DNA from: Amphibalanus amphitrite
Lineage: Eukaryota; Arthropoda; Thecostraca; Balanomorpha; Balanidae
DNA: 64,000 nucleotides
Assembly: GCF_019059575.1 (NCBI RefSeq)
Contig: NW_024882976.1
Coordinates: forward strand, 91,217-155,216
Direction of reading: 5' to 3'
Shown: piece after piece, positions 1-10,330 of the stretch
How the letters are laid out: each line of letters opens with the position of its first letter
Position numbering within the stretch: the first letter of the stretch is position 1
Position numbers and translations under genes: made by a program
Notes under the pieces: model-generated
What the model was told of the DNA's origin: nothing
What the model saw: the letters and a program-made list of their open reading frames with translations, nothing else
Database searches by the model: none

Positions 1-55
1 CAGCTACCCTCAGCCCAGCTACAAGCCCACCTACAAGCCCGCCTACGGCAACTAA
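1..55 (+). CDS. 3' end of a cuticular protein gene (partial)
   Basis: The frame beginning at base 2 reads SYPQPSYKPTYKPAYGN and stops at TAA 53-55. This is almost the same as the last residues of the complete gene ending at 6391 (one P/Q difference), so it is the C-terminal Tyr/Lys/Pro tail of a second copy of that gene. The RR chitin-binding domain and start lie outside the window. The product would be a secreted extracellular cuticle protein. Identification rests only on the tail but the match is specific. Confidence 0.85.
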   Translation, partial: SYPQPSYKPTYKPAYGN

Positions 56-127
56 GTCACGAAAACTGGATCGTGTGTTTGAATCAAGACCTGTTTATGC
101 TGTATTTAATGTGTGATGTCCGTTCTC

Positions 128-133
128 AATAAA
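128..133 (+). terminator. AATAAA polyadenylation signal of the partial gene
   Basis: A canonical AATAAA lies 73 bp after the stop codon at 53-55, a usual spacing for these genes. Confidence 0.7.
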
Positions 134-180
134 GTGATGATACTTTATCACTTCTTTCAAGCATACTCAAAACTAATGCC

Positions 181-470
181 GGTCCCGTAGCTCAGTCGGT
201 AGAGCGTTGGACACCGCGTGGTGAGAGCACGCGTCCCGGTTACAAAAGTACGGGTTCGATGCGCGACGGGCGCTCGACGTTTATGAGCCTCCTGACAGGT
301 ATGGTTGCGGTTGAAGGCAGGCCGTAGTCAGGCGAAGTCAGTGAGGGGACGGGCCGTGCGCGGCCATGTGCGCAAGTTAAACTTTGGGCTTCAAATTCTG
401 TCATAGAACCGGAATTTCGCGATCAGAGGGTAGGGCAGAGTCAACTCAGCAAGCTTGGCTTAGTGAGGGC
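181..470 (+). repeat. tRNA-derived SINE-like element (head)
   Basis: From 181 the sequence looks like a tRNA 5' half: an acceptor-like GGTCCCG, then an A-box-like TAGCTCAGTCGGTAGAGCG with a pairing D stem. A B-box-like GGTTCGATGCG follows at about 253-263. The anticodon and T stems do not pair and the 3' acceptor is degenerate, so this is not a functional tRNA. Internal RNA polymerase III boxes followed by unrelated sequence are typical of a SINE. The 3' limit is uncertain and no second copy was found in the window. Confidence 0.55.
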
Positions 471-867
471 TCTGTCCTTGTGAATCCTTCCATTAAAAAG
501 GTTCGGTCTACATTGATAAAAAACTAGGCTGAATTCCATAAATAATCCTTAAATGTTTTAGTTATGCAACAATGTCATTAATATGCAAGGAAAATAAAGT
601 CACCGCAAGACCGCAAAACTCAATAAATACGCAAGACTTGAAGGCGAAGGCAGATGCAAAGAGCGCAAAAATGAAAACCTTTGAGTCAATCTGACACAAA
701 GGACAATGGCGTGCAGCATCTGGGCTCGAACTCGGTTGTGACGCACCATTAGCTGTAGTTCACTGATTTCGTGGGCAGCGTCCTCTACAATGTCGCTCAG
801 CTCTCTCAAGCATTGTGTCATGTAACGTTATATCATAATTTTTCGTAAAATTATCCCAAGCCCACAG
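471..867. other. Unassigned interval
   Basis: No supported gene. An open minus-strand stretch of about 70 codons (600-821) contains a helix-like segment, but it has no recognisable family, promoter or convincing splice context. Confidence 0.5.
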
Positions 868-1134
868 CAGGGGCGGATCCAGGGGAGGGGGTTTTCGGGG
901 CTAAAGCCTCTATCCGAAAAAAGCTGCCCTGCAGAGTGACGAATCGGAGCGTCGCAACGCCATCGAATCACAATATCCATAAACAACTGCATAGGAAGGG
1001 AAAGAGACAGAGGACGCTGTCTTCAAGTTTCGCTTTAGGCGCCCTAATCGTACATTTTGCCGGCCCTCGAGTAGGTGAAAAACATACCGCCCCATTCCAT
1101 ATGACCCCCGCCAAAAATCCCGGATCCGCCCCTG
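868..1134. mobile_element. hAT-type MITE, 267 bp
   Basis: The ends are inverted repeats: CAGGGGCGGATCC at 868 and its reverse complement ending CCCCTG at 1134. The flanking 8-mers are gcccacag (860-867) and gcccacaa (1135-1142), an 8-bp target duplication with one mismatch. CAG ends with 8-bp duplications are characteristic of hAT elements. No transposase is present. Confidence 0.85.
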
Positions 1135-1319
1135 GCCCACAATATTATGGTGATTTGTGATGCTTTGGTGATTGGTGATGCCTGCGTTGATGCCTGCGTT
1201 GATATTATCGTTGGGAAGAACCACACCATACAGAAGCACACAATAACTTCCACACAGAACCACACATCTTCTTCAGCCATATCTTGAATATCAATTGGTC
1301 TGCGCATTCAGGACGAAGT

Positions 1320-2348
1320 TTAACCCTCGCCGGCCGAGGGGGGGGGCGGGTGCCCCCCCCCCCCATAGGGTTTTTTCGCGATAGCTCCGAACACGCTGGA
1401 GATAGAGAGCTGAAACTTGGCATACCTGACTTTTGATTCAAGCCGGATCTTTTGACACCAACCGCATTTTTGGGTCAGGTCAGGTCACTGACCTATGACG
1501 TCATAAGTGAACCTCAGCACGGTCTTCAGATGTCGCAACTTCGCAACGCCCTCACTGCCAGAGGAGATGTCACAGGGAAATGAAACTTGCAGGATCTAGT
1601 ATCCATTATGAGTCTCACAACTTGTATATCTCGGATTTTTCCCAAAGGTCATATGAGGTCAGGTCATTTTCGTGACCTCACCATTATGAGTCTATGGGGA
1701 AAAATGAAAACTGCTATTCTGGCGCCGGGAACGATCTCCAACTATCTCAAGCACACAGAATCGTGATTTGATGCACTCCTTGCAAGGTTAGATGCGTCAC
1801 TTTTGCAATGTTGACCTTGCGTGACGTCATTTATGACGTCATCAAGGTCATATTAGTTTTTCGTCAATAACTCTTGATCAAATTGAGCTAGCGAGTCGAG
1901 AAAGCCACCAATGGACACAGGAAGACCTGCCGAATCGAATGATATGCGACATGACCTCTTTCGACCACCTTCGTGACCTGGGGGCGCTGACCTGACCTTG
2001 ACCTGAGGTCAACACCCTAAGTTGACCTGACCCAAACAAAAAGTATATCATTCGACGCGCCTGAACGAGACGAACACGATGCTGCCAAAATCGCGGCTCT
2101 GCGGCCGTTTTTTTGCGAAGTTATTCACCAAAAACTGAACCGTACCTTGGGCCACTTGACCTGACCTCAGAGGTCACCGGTTGACCTAGGACCTTAAAAT
2201 CGGGTACCAATCTCTGCGTCTCGTAACGGCGCACACGCTCGTTTTTTCCGCGATGCGCTAGCTCCACCAGGGGCGAAACGGCGAGGGGGGTCGTACCCCC
2301 CCTCGGCCGGCGCGTATGTAGAAAACCAATAGGTCCGGCGAGGGTTAA
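1320..2348. mobile_element. TTAA-type element A, copy 1 (piggyBac-like ends)
   Basis: TTAA at 1320-1323 is followed by CCCTCGCCGG. The other end is CCGGCGAGGG followed by TTAA at 2345-2348. The body is rich in TGACC/GGTCA repeats and poly-C/poly-G blocks. TTAA target sites and CCC/GGG ends resemble piggyBac, but no transposase is present and the assignment is by ends only. A truncated relative starts at 49777 in the opposite orientation. Confidence 0.8.
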
Positions 2349-2648
2349 GTTGACGGAGCTGCATACTTGGCTTCAAAAATGTTTCAGACAAGTCACGAAC
2401 ATTTCAACTTTTACACAAGCTCTTTCACAGCGACCCTAGTCCTAAGGGCAGCTGAGGACATGGTGAAGGATCAGTGAATGGCACACCCCTGAATGGCACG
2501 CCACTGATGGTCGCCGAGCTGAGCTCGGGGCTAGGTGAACATTTCGAATACCTTTTCTGACCACAAAACGAATAAGAAGTATCTTTTTATTGGACATCAA
2601 ATTGTGCAGCAATTGTTTGTAAACCCATGCCACTTTGTTATGCTGTGT
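2349..2648. other. Unassigned interval
   Basis: I see no gene or repeat boundary here. Confidence 0.4.
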
Positions 2649-2656
2649 GTTTATAT

Positions 2657-4298
2657 TAGTGGTGTCATTTTCCAAAAAAATATCTGACCGATACCGACCG
2701 AAACCAAAATTTGGGAAAAATTTCCGACCGAATACCGACCGATAACATCCCAAGCCAAAATTTGACCGAAATTTGACCGAAATTCTATTTGCTATGACTC
2801 TACCCCAAAATTAAAATATTTGGTAAATTATGATGGAAAATAATGGGAAATGGCATTTCAGTCCAAGTTCAGTCAATTCTTAGCCACTGCAAATTACATT
2901 TTGTGGCAGAAGTTACATTGCTAAGGGTAGGAACACATGGACCTAAGCATTTCACAGATTTGGTTAATTAGAATTGTCAAGAATCTACTGTGGTCTATGT
3001 AACGAAGAATACTCATTCATGTTGCTAAAGCACGATCAATTAGTAAGTCTAATGGTTGGTAATAGGCATGTTCATGACAACATTCTCTAGGAGAAAAGGC
3101 AGAATCAAAACACCACAAAACACATCAACACTGACACTGCTTGGAAACTGGCCTTGAGTCTTGAGATGTGGTCTGAGATACTCTACAAAGAATTTGACAC
3201 TGAAAATCCGGCTGAAATGGCAGGTATTATGGTAGCTCTGAGCCTGAATTTCGTCCCAAAAATGAAATGAAAATTCATTAAACTGGCACTTTGTCTTATC
3301 TTTAAAAGAAAGCACAATACGCAGACAAAATTAATACAAAGTGGCGCAAAATAATAGAAGAACCAAGGATCGACTTTTAAGATCCTCTCTTCCCTAACGA
3401 AACGATGTAAGATGATGACGTAATATTTATTTATATGCCCTTTTGGTTGAATTATTGAAGGGAAATTAATTTTCTTGTAGTGAATTACACTCACAATGTT
3501 GATTTCATTAGAATTCAATATCGTGTTGGATCATTTACATCAATAAAATCATTCACGAGGCAGCATGTAACAATCCAAAATCTTTTTTTTCCAGCAACTT
3601 AATCAGCTGATTTAAAGTCTCTGTTATGGCGCATCTGTTTCGAAATCCTTGATAACCTTGTGTTTGGAGATGATGTGGAAGACTCCAGAAAGCGGACATG
3701 GCCGAATCCGTAGTTTTTATCAATATTCCTATTTTTTATGTTGTGGTCGTCTAGATTTCAAACATTTGATGTGGAATAGTAGAACACCTGTGAAATGTAA
3801 ATGTGATCACTGCTAAGTGCTAAGTGCTAACTGTTCAGTCTTCAGAAACACATTTCAGTAATTCAAGTTCTTTTTGTCCTTGCATTTTTGATGGCTGTAT
3901 AATGATTTTTGTAGGCAATACTTCTTTGATTACAGGTGATATTTTAACAGTTAGACTGGAATAGAGTCAAAATTGTGTGTACTTGTGGGGCCAACTGAGT
4001 CAAAATCAGCCTGCTTGTAGTTGTGGTTGGACAATGGGGTGCTGCTGCCTGCTGGGTGGGATGGCTACTGAAGTTGCCAAAATGTGGCATCTCTTGTAGC
4101 CTTTGGGGGAAATTTTGCAACTCTTTGTCATTAACATCCCAATAAATCTCATTTTAACGAGGCAAAAATGGAATACTTTCTCTTTTTGAAAATGGTTTCA
4201 ATGGCAGGGTGACCGAAAGTGTCAGAATTTTGGGGGGCCTGACCGACCGATTACCGAATCGGTCAGCATATCTTTTCGGTAACCGATTGACACCACTA
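2657..4298. mobile_element. Non-autonomous hAT element, 1.64 kb
   Basis: Termini TAGTGGTGTCA (2657) and TGACACCACTA (ending 4298) are inverted. Both are followed inward by GACCGA/CGGTC-rich subterminal repeats. The 8-bp flank gttatat-type word, exactly gtttatat, occurs at 2649-2656 and 4299-4306, a perfect target duplication. No long reading frame exists inside, so it depends on a transposase made elsewhere. A related element lies at 46276-48109. Confidence 0.9.
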
Positions 4299-4306
4299 GT
4301 TTATAT

Positions 4307-5260
4307 ATCGTGGAGACTTACCTTTACTTGTTATTCATTAATTTTTCCCGCTAGTCTTTCGATAATTTATCGGAGAACGCATGCGGCGGTGACAACAACG
4401 CAGTGGAGGTCAGGGAATCAAAACGTTACTTTTTGTGCAAGCATAATTAGTGAATAGGTGACAAGAAGCTATCTTGTCGTGGCATAATCTCTGGTTGGCA
4501 AATCTGAGCACACTACGCCTATTATAGTAGGAAAATCCCTTGCAGGAGAAATCAACTGTAATATTCTGCGTCGTTTCATTCTTTGTGGTTCACCCGCTTA
4601 AGCGCACGCTAGCAAAAATTCATTCGTGAGACTTATCGTTTGATTAAATTTAAGCATATGGAATTAAATGAACTACATTTCTGATTCACGCTTTGGTTTT
4701 TGAGCTGATTGAAGATAAAACTAAATAAGCTTCTTTGACGCATCGCTTGATTGTTTGGCATAGGATTAGACGCCGTATTTATCTCCCCAATAGCGCAAGG
4801 ACAGCCAGGCACTTAAAGAGTGGCAGCATATAAACCGAAGCGCCAAGCTGCAATCCGACAGGCATTGACAACCAGACCGATCAGTCACCCTACATCAGGG
4901 TGCGAAAACCTGCACAGAAGCGTGCACAGTGAAATTGAGCTAAGCAGAATGAAGTGCACACTGCACAGCGATATAATGCGGGTATAACAAGACAATAACT
5001 GAAGGATTTCAACAGGTAACCTGATACAATTGAGGAGGACAAAACCTGTTAGCGAGCTAACCATACAATGAGTAAGATTGCAGGGTAAAAGGTGTACCAC
5101 AACTATTGTGGAGGATGTCATCTTTTTTGCAAACGACCAACGACAATCAATTTCTACCAGTCATGCAGCCAAGTACAGTTGAGAGAAGAACTAAAAGGTC
5201 ACTGTCGATAACGAGATTGTTCGATACCCATTTTATCTGGGCCAGCTACTGCTCCAGGAC
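4307..5260. other. Unassigned intergenic interval
   Basis: AT-rich sequence upstream of the gene at 5690. No coding, RNA or repeat feature could be supported. Confidence 0.4.
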
Positions 5261-5269
5261 AGGTCACGG

Positions 5270-5660
5270 TCACTGGCACTGCGTGATTCCCGTTCGTCCG
5301 CTCCATCGTCCCGCCCCCCGCAGTCTCCACCCATCTGTCGGGCGGGTCCGGTCACGGGCGGCGGTGGGCGGGTTTCGCTCAAAGGGGCGGGGCTGGGTCC
5401 GTCTCGCTCGGTGCCCCTGCGGTGCGGTCGTTCTGCGTCGATAGGTCACAGATGGGATTAAGAGGCCGCCGGCGCCCGTTGCACCACGGCGGAGGGCGCA
5501 GCTGTCACCGACGCTGGCCGGACGGCCCGCACAAGGTCATGGTCCATATAATAATACGGCGCCGCCGCTGGGCCGGCCGTGGACCACGCCCCACCACGGC
5601 CGGGTCACGGCCCGGCTCCGAGCCGTATAAAGCCGCTCCGGTCCGCAGGTCGGCATCAGT
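5270..5660 (+). promoter_or_regulatory. Promoter of the cuticle gene at 5690
   Basis: A GC-rich block ends in TATAAA (5626-5631) and an arthropod-type initiator TCAGT (5656-5660), whose A at 5658 is 32 bp from the TATA box. CAAGGTCA at 5532-5539 and other GGTCA words (near 5268, 5445 and 5603) match the half-site bound by FTZ-F1, HR3 and related nuclear receptors that drive moult genes. That regulation is inferred. Confidence 0.75.
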
Positions 5661-5689
5661 TGATCACACAGCTCCACAGCACTCTCAAC

Positions 5690-6391
5690 ATGAAGGTAAG
5701 TGCAAGGTAGAAACAAATCTGCAACAATCTACAAGAGCAGAAACTAGAAAGTTATATTGCAAGAAAAGAAACATCTAACTATGTGTCTCCTTAAATCAAT
5801 TTTATTCTAGTTCACAATAGAATCAATAACTTTTTCGTTTAAGAAACATAATTATCCATCCCGATCATTTATAAATGGCCTCATTGTATAACCTGCCTAA
5901 ATATTTTGTGCACTACAGCAATAGGATCACGGGAAAACGTGTCATGACAAGTGCTGTTCCTTGTGCTTCAGTTCTTCGTGGTTGCCGCCCTGCTGGCCGT
6001 TGCCGCCGCCGACAGCGCGCCCTCCTACGCGCCCAGGCCCGCCTACCACCCCCAGCCGGCCTACAAGCCCGCTCCCTACCACCAGGACAGCTACGACCAG
6101 CCGCCCAAGTACGACTACAGCTACGACGTCCACGGATACGGAGACTACGAGCCCGTCTTCAACGCCCAGGAGGCGCGTGACGGCTACGCCACCCAGGGAT
6201 CTTACTCGGTTGTGCTGCCCGACGGCCGTACCCAGACGGTCACCTACCGTGTGGATGACGCCTACTCTGGCACTGTTGCTGACGTCACCTACGAGGGTGA
6301 GGCTCGCTACGACGAGTACAAGCCCAGCTACAAGCCCAGCTACCCTCAGCAGAGCTACAAGCCCACCTACAAGCCCGCCTACGGCAACTAA
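5690..6391 (+). CDS. Cuticular protein, pro-resilin-like RR family, 141 aa
   Basis: Secreted structural protein of the exoskeleton; the RR (Chitin_bind_4) domain binds chitin. Coding exon 1 is ATGAAG (5690-5695), the intron is 5696-5971 (GT...AG), and exon 2 runs 5972-6391. I chose this start because it follows a TATA box and initiator and because every paralogue has the same two-codon exon. The protein begins MKFFVVAALLAVAAA, a signal peptide probably cut near residue 15. A Tyr/Pro spacer follows (about 17-46), then the RR domain (about 48-113) with EARDGYATQGSYSVVLPDGR and a closing YEGEA, and a Y-K-P-rich tail ending AYGN. The domain resembles the resilin/RR-2 type. Its intron is unrelated to those of the other small genes although exon 2 is nearly identical. 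A possible poly(A) signal is ATTAAA at 6639-6644. Confidence 0.93.
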
Positions 6392-7129
6392 ATTCTTAAT
6401 TCCACACAGTCCCCATAACGAGCTGGTTATTTGATATCTGTACCTGATTGCACGGTTGAATGTGAATGCCAAATGTGTGTTTATGTGTGCTTGCGTGCGC
6501 TTGTGGAGTGCCTCGTATTTATCGTGTGGGTGTGAAACATGATAATACAAACTTCGCACAGTCAACTAGGATTTGAAGGAATGTTCATCTGCACGGATTC
6601 GCAGTCGACAAGCTACTTAAGAAGTTCTAAAAACATAAATTAAAGTGAACATAAAATTTTATCAACGTACATAAATAAGAAATGAAAACTTGAACCTTTA
6701 AAGTAATACGCTTACTCACTCTCGCATCGGACTATCGCGTGCATGCCATATTTTGCAGCATTTAGTCGGTTTGCGGCAGGACGGGATTACACCAAAACGT
6801 ATGGTTTTTAAAACCAATAAAACAAGGCCCTAACACATACAGTAAAACGCCTTTCGGGGCGACAAACGAACGAGCGAGAGGGTGAGCCTTACACGTGCGG
6901 AATTGCGAGGGGTACAGTCCACAGCAGAAGTAATGTGGGGTTTCAGTCATGGGTATGTTCTGCTTCTGAAGCTTAGGAACGATTAGCCAGACTACAATGA
7001 AACTTTGAATGTAGCTTATATGTATCGTCACCCTTGCAGCTGCAACTTTAGCTATTGACATCTTCTTTTCGATCACTCCGCATTAAACAATCGCCAGTCT
7101 AAGCCAACCGTTGAGATTGGTAAAACCCT
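6392..7129. other. 3' flank and unassigned sequence
   Basis: Contains the probable 3' UTR of the preceding gene. Nothing else could be supported. Confidence 0.4.
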
Positions 7130-7245
7130 ACATTACTTTAGCGGTGGGCTGTACTTCCAAATGACTTGGCACGGCGCCCCACTAACCGGTCTCAAGCGAT
7201 GTGCCAAATTTGAGCGCAATCGGCCCAGGCGTTCTTCAGATCAGG
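7130..7245 (-). repeat. Dispersed repeat unit of about 115 bp (single copy)
   Basis: Read on the minus strand it contains GGGCCGATTGCGCTCAAATT followed by TTGGCACATCGCTTGAGACC. It aligns with the tandem units at 18410-18660, including the later GTTAGT and GTGCC words. It is one dispersed copy of the repeat that is tandem there. Confidence 0.7.
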
Positions 7246-7829
7246 GCCTCGTTTCATAGAGCTCTGCCGTAACTTACACCTTTCCGCAATTAACACCCTT
7301 TCAAGCTACGGAGCGTAAATAAAGCCGTTTTATAAAGCCACAAGTCTGGCCACAACTGGATATGTTTACACCTCCGTAACATAAGCACGTTTGCGTAGTT
7401 GCCTTTAATTATGAAGCGTCCTACAAATTAGAATTTTATGTCAACACTAATTTTTAAAAAGAAATTATTAACAAAAATGTTGCTTTTAAATCGTTAAAAA
7501 TATTTATGAAAAAAATATGATCTTGCTGGTCATACTTTATTGAATCAATATATTGTAAAAAAAAACATAAAGCCAGCTTAAGCAAAAGTACCTAGCTGCA
7601 AAAGTGGCGCGGTGCGGCGAATAAACAATATTCCGATAGTGGCAAGGCCATAAAAGCGACTGGTAGGTACAGAAGATTTGCAGTTTCTTGGCTCTTCATT
7701 CTCCTTCACCGAGCTCAACATGATCAATTAGACCAAAAATGTCCATACCATTAACTTCGAATCTTCACATTAATTCAAATTCACGCAACAAATGTGTTCG
7801 TTGTTTACACCACTGATATCAAGAACTTG
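7246..7829. other. Unassigned AT-rich interval
   Basis: A GGGCCTCGTTTCAT word near 7247 resembles a MITE terminus, but I found no matching second end. No gene is visible. Confidence 0.35.
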
Positions 7830-8205
7830 ATAAAGCCGCCTCTGACAGCTTCGTAACATGCTACGAAGGCACCAAAACTACTTCGTAAATGTTCAAATAG
7901 TTTCTAAATTCGAATTCAGCTCCAAAAACTAGCCTAGTAACATATAAAGCTCGAAAAAGTGAACCGAGGTCACCAAAGGTCATTGACCTGACCTGACCTT
8001 CAGGCGACCTTGACATCCACCTAAATGCATGGGAGCAACATCAAATCACATGTTTTAACGTTTGAAACCACGAGAAGCTTGCAAACGCGCGGCTAATGCG
8101 AGCCGAAATACGCCGCATCACGATTCCGGCCAAACATGGCCTCGAGAAATAGGTTACGGGTCAAAGGTCACTTGGGTCAGGGTCATGAAATTTTCCTTGT
8201 TACTA
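7830..8205 (+). mobile_element. Internal fragment of TTAA-type element C
   Basis: Sequence from CTCTGACAGCTTCGTAACATG onward parallels 31440-31815, inside the complete element at 31040-31944. Both share the GAACCGAG...TGACC tract and a CGCGATTCC-like block. Neither terminus is present, so this is an old truncated copy. Confidence 0.7.
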
Positions 8206-8320
8206 CTACAGAGGTCTCAGCCAGGGAAAATCGCTGTTCTCAAAGGGGAGGGACCTCAGCCAGTCACTACTCGATTCTGACAGCGATGAGTGAAATGCCG
8301 GAGCCGCTAGCCCAGTGACG

Positions 8321-10034
8321 TTAAAGGGACCCTCCCGCCTTCAAAAAGGTTGACGAATTGGCATAAAGGTGATGTATCGCGATTCACAAAGAGCAAAAAT
8401 AAATGTCTATCAAATTTCACCAAAAATGTTCACCGGTTTTTGAGACATTACACAGATGAGATTAAGATGAGATATTATACTTTTAATTTTGTTCATTTTG
8501 GGGGGCCTCTGCTGTTCCTATGACGTCATTAGTAAGCAATAATGTGGTATCTTAAAAGTGCGGCAGATGTTGCGCGCAAACAGTATATACCACCACTGCT
8601 TCACAAATATGCTAGAATACGATTTTAAAATCGCTAGATCTGACGATCTGACGCTGACGTCACTAATTCAAAGGGGGCATTCAAATGCATTAGTCCCTCT
8701 GAATCCAAAGTGCTGCAACTTTGAAATAAAATATCTCCGAATTAAAGCCTTTCTCGATGTTGTGAGTGCCCAAACCGGTAAGTGCAAGCCAGGGACCCAA
8801 ATTTGGCTACCTCAACTCAAAACTAATGTTAACCCGCGCCCCGCTGGGATGGGGCAGAATCTGCCCCCCTCCCGTTTTTCGCCAATAACTTCTAAACGCG
8901 TTACGCCAGCGACGTCAAACTTTCAGTACCTTATCATACATCAATTTGACACGTTCCCTGAAAATTTGAGCGAAATCCGTCGGAATTTTTTTTTGAGAAA
9001 TTGACGTTTTAGTGACGTCATGTTCGCCATTTTCGCTTAAAAAACGGCAAAATTTCAAACGCCGCTAACATCTTCATTTTTAAAGGAATCAAGACGTATC
9101 AAAAAAGGTTATACGTGATTCTACGTTGTCTATCAAATGCTTATCTCGGTTGTTTTGAAAATTTTGGATTTTAGCCCAAATTTTTTTCAAAAAACTGACT
9201 TTTTTGGAAAAATAATTATAAATCCAAAATTTTGAGTGTATCGAAAAAACCGGAATATATGACAGAGAAGTGGTCTATGTGCACCTACATACCAATTTTT
9301 AGAAGAATCAGTTCAAAAATGTGGGAGTTATTCAAAATTTTATGACGTCACGACATACAAAACTTTTGAAAAATGATTTTTTTGAAGTTCTAGACCTCGT
9401 ACGGAAACAAAAATAGCACCATTCGATTCACCGTGAAAAACTGCATCAGATAGACACCTTTTTAGGCCTTAACAACCAACTTCAAATTTTGACCTCACTT
9501 GACCTGACCTCGACCTGACATTCATCCAGAGGTGGTCCATATCACTTATTGAGTGTGCCTATTGAATTCTATGAATAAAATGACCCATAAAACATGTGTC
9601 GCACATGCCCTTTTCTATATTTTGTTTTTGGTGACCTGACCTGACCTGACCTGACCTGACTTTGACCTTGACCTTTGAATGACATTGTATGCAACGAATG
9701 TTGTCTTGGTAGTCTAAGAACACGTTTTGGGCAATCAGTCTCAGTCCATTCTTCGGCAACTACGGTGCAAGGCCGATACTGTAGAAACTTGCATTTTGTA
9801 CCCTTGACCTGACCTTGACCTGACCTCTGACCTACTTAAGCAAAACAAATTTGGGCTCTTAAGATCCGCCTTGTTGAGAGCTTTCGATTGCCGTTTTCCC
9901 CGTCTTTCTACGACCATCGGTTCGGAAGTTAGACAGGGGGCAGAATCTGCCCCCCCCCCCCCCCCCAGCAGGGCGCCTATGGCTGAATAAAATAGCCCAG
10001 CGGGGCGCGGGTTAAAATGGGATGGTCACTTTAT
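8321..10034. mobile_element. TTAA-bounded MITE D, copy 1, split by another insertion
   Basis: It starts TTAAAGGGACCCTCCCGCCT at 8321 and follows the complete copies at 17566 and 55203 up to the internal word AATGTTAA (8832). There the 1.2-kb element B is inserted. After that element, 10016-10034 matches the expected remaining terminus at 14 of 19 bases. The parent MITE would be about 0.5 kb and is non-coding. Confidence 0.8.
8829..10015. mobile_element. TTAA-type element B, copy 1, nested in MITE D
   Basis: Ends are TTAA (8829-8832) plus CCCGCGCCCCGCTGGG, and CCCAGCGGGGCGCGGG plus TTAA (10012-10015). The element sits exactly at the TTAA near the right end of MITE D. The interior has poly-C/poly-G blocks just inside each terminus and a run of TGACC units at 9632-9660. 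A close copy lies at 29889-31043. No transposase is encoded. Confidence 0.88.
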
Positions 10035-10035
10035 T

Positions 10036-10330
10036 CCCTGGGCCCTGACAAGACTGTGGTGCCCCTGACAAGCCTGAAGTGCCTCCGCTCCGACAGGTCC
10101 GTGCCCTGTGGTGCCTCTGACAGGCCCATGGTACCCCTGCGAGGCCGGTGGTGCCCCTGGCAGGTCTCTGGTGACCCCTGAGGTGCCTTCAAAAGAGGAC
10201 GTGGGGCCATCAGAAGCGGCTATATGAGCGCCCCTGCGAGGCCGGTGGTGCCCCTAGCAGGCCTCTGGTGACCCCTGAGGTGCCTTCAAAAGAGGACGTG
10301 GGGCCATCAGAAGCGGCTATATCACCGTTG
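10036..10330 (+). repeat. GC-rich degenerate repeat with a 97-bp tandem duplication
   Basis: Short degenerate units of the type GGTGCCCCTGACAGGCC repeat across the block. Within it 10134-10230 and 10231-10327 are adjacent 97-bp copies with few differences. The reading frames across it look like by-products of base composition. Confidence 0.8.

Noticed and set aside
181-265. Functional tRNA gene
   Set aside because: The anticodon, T and acceptor stems do not pair.
600-821. Small minus-strand protein of about 73 aa
   Set aside because: Helix-like segment, but no family, promoter or splice evidence.
5942-6565. Long open frames antisense or out of frame over the cuticle exons (also 20311-20887, 25512-25908, 28926-29322, 37149-37593, 61720-62425)
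   Set aside because: They arise from the GC-rich, Tyr/Pro-repetitive codon pattern of exon 2; the true frame has the signal peptide, RR domain, splice sites and promoter.
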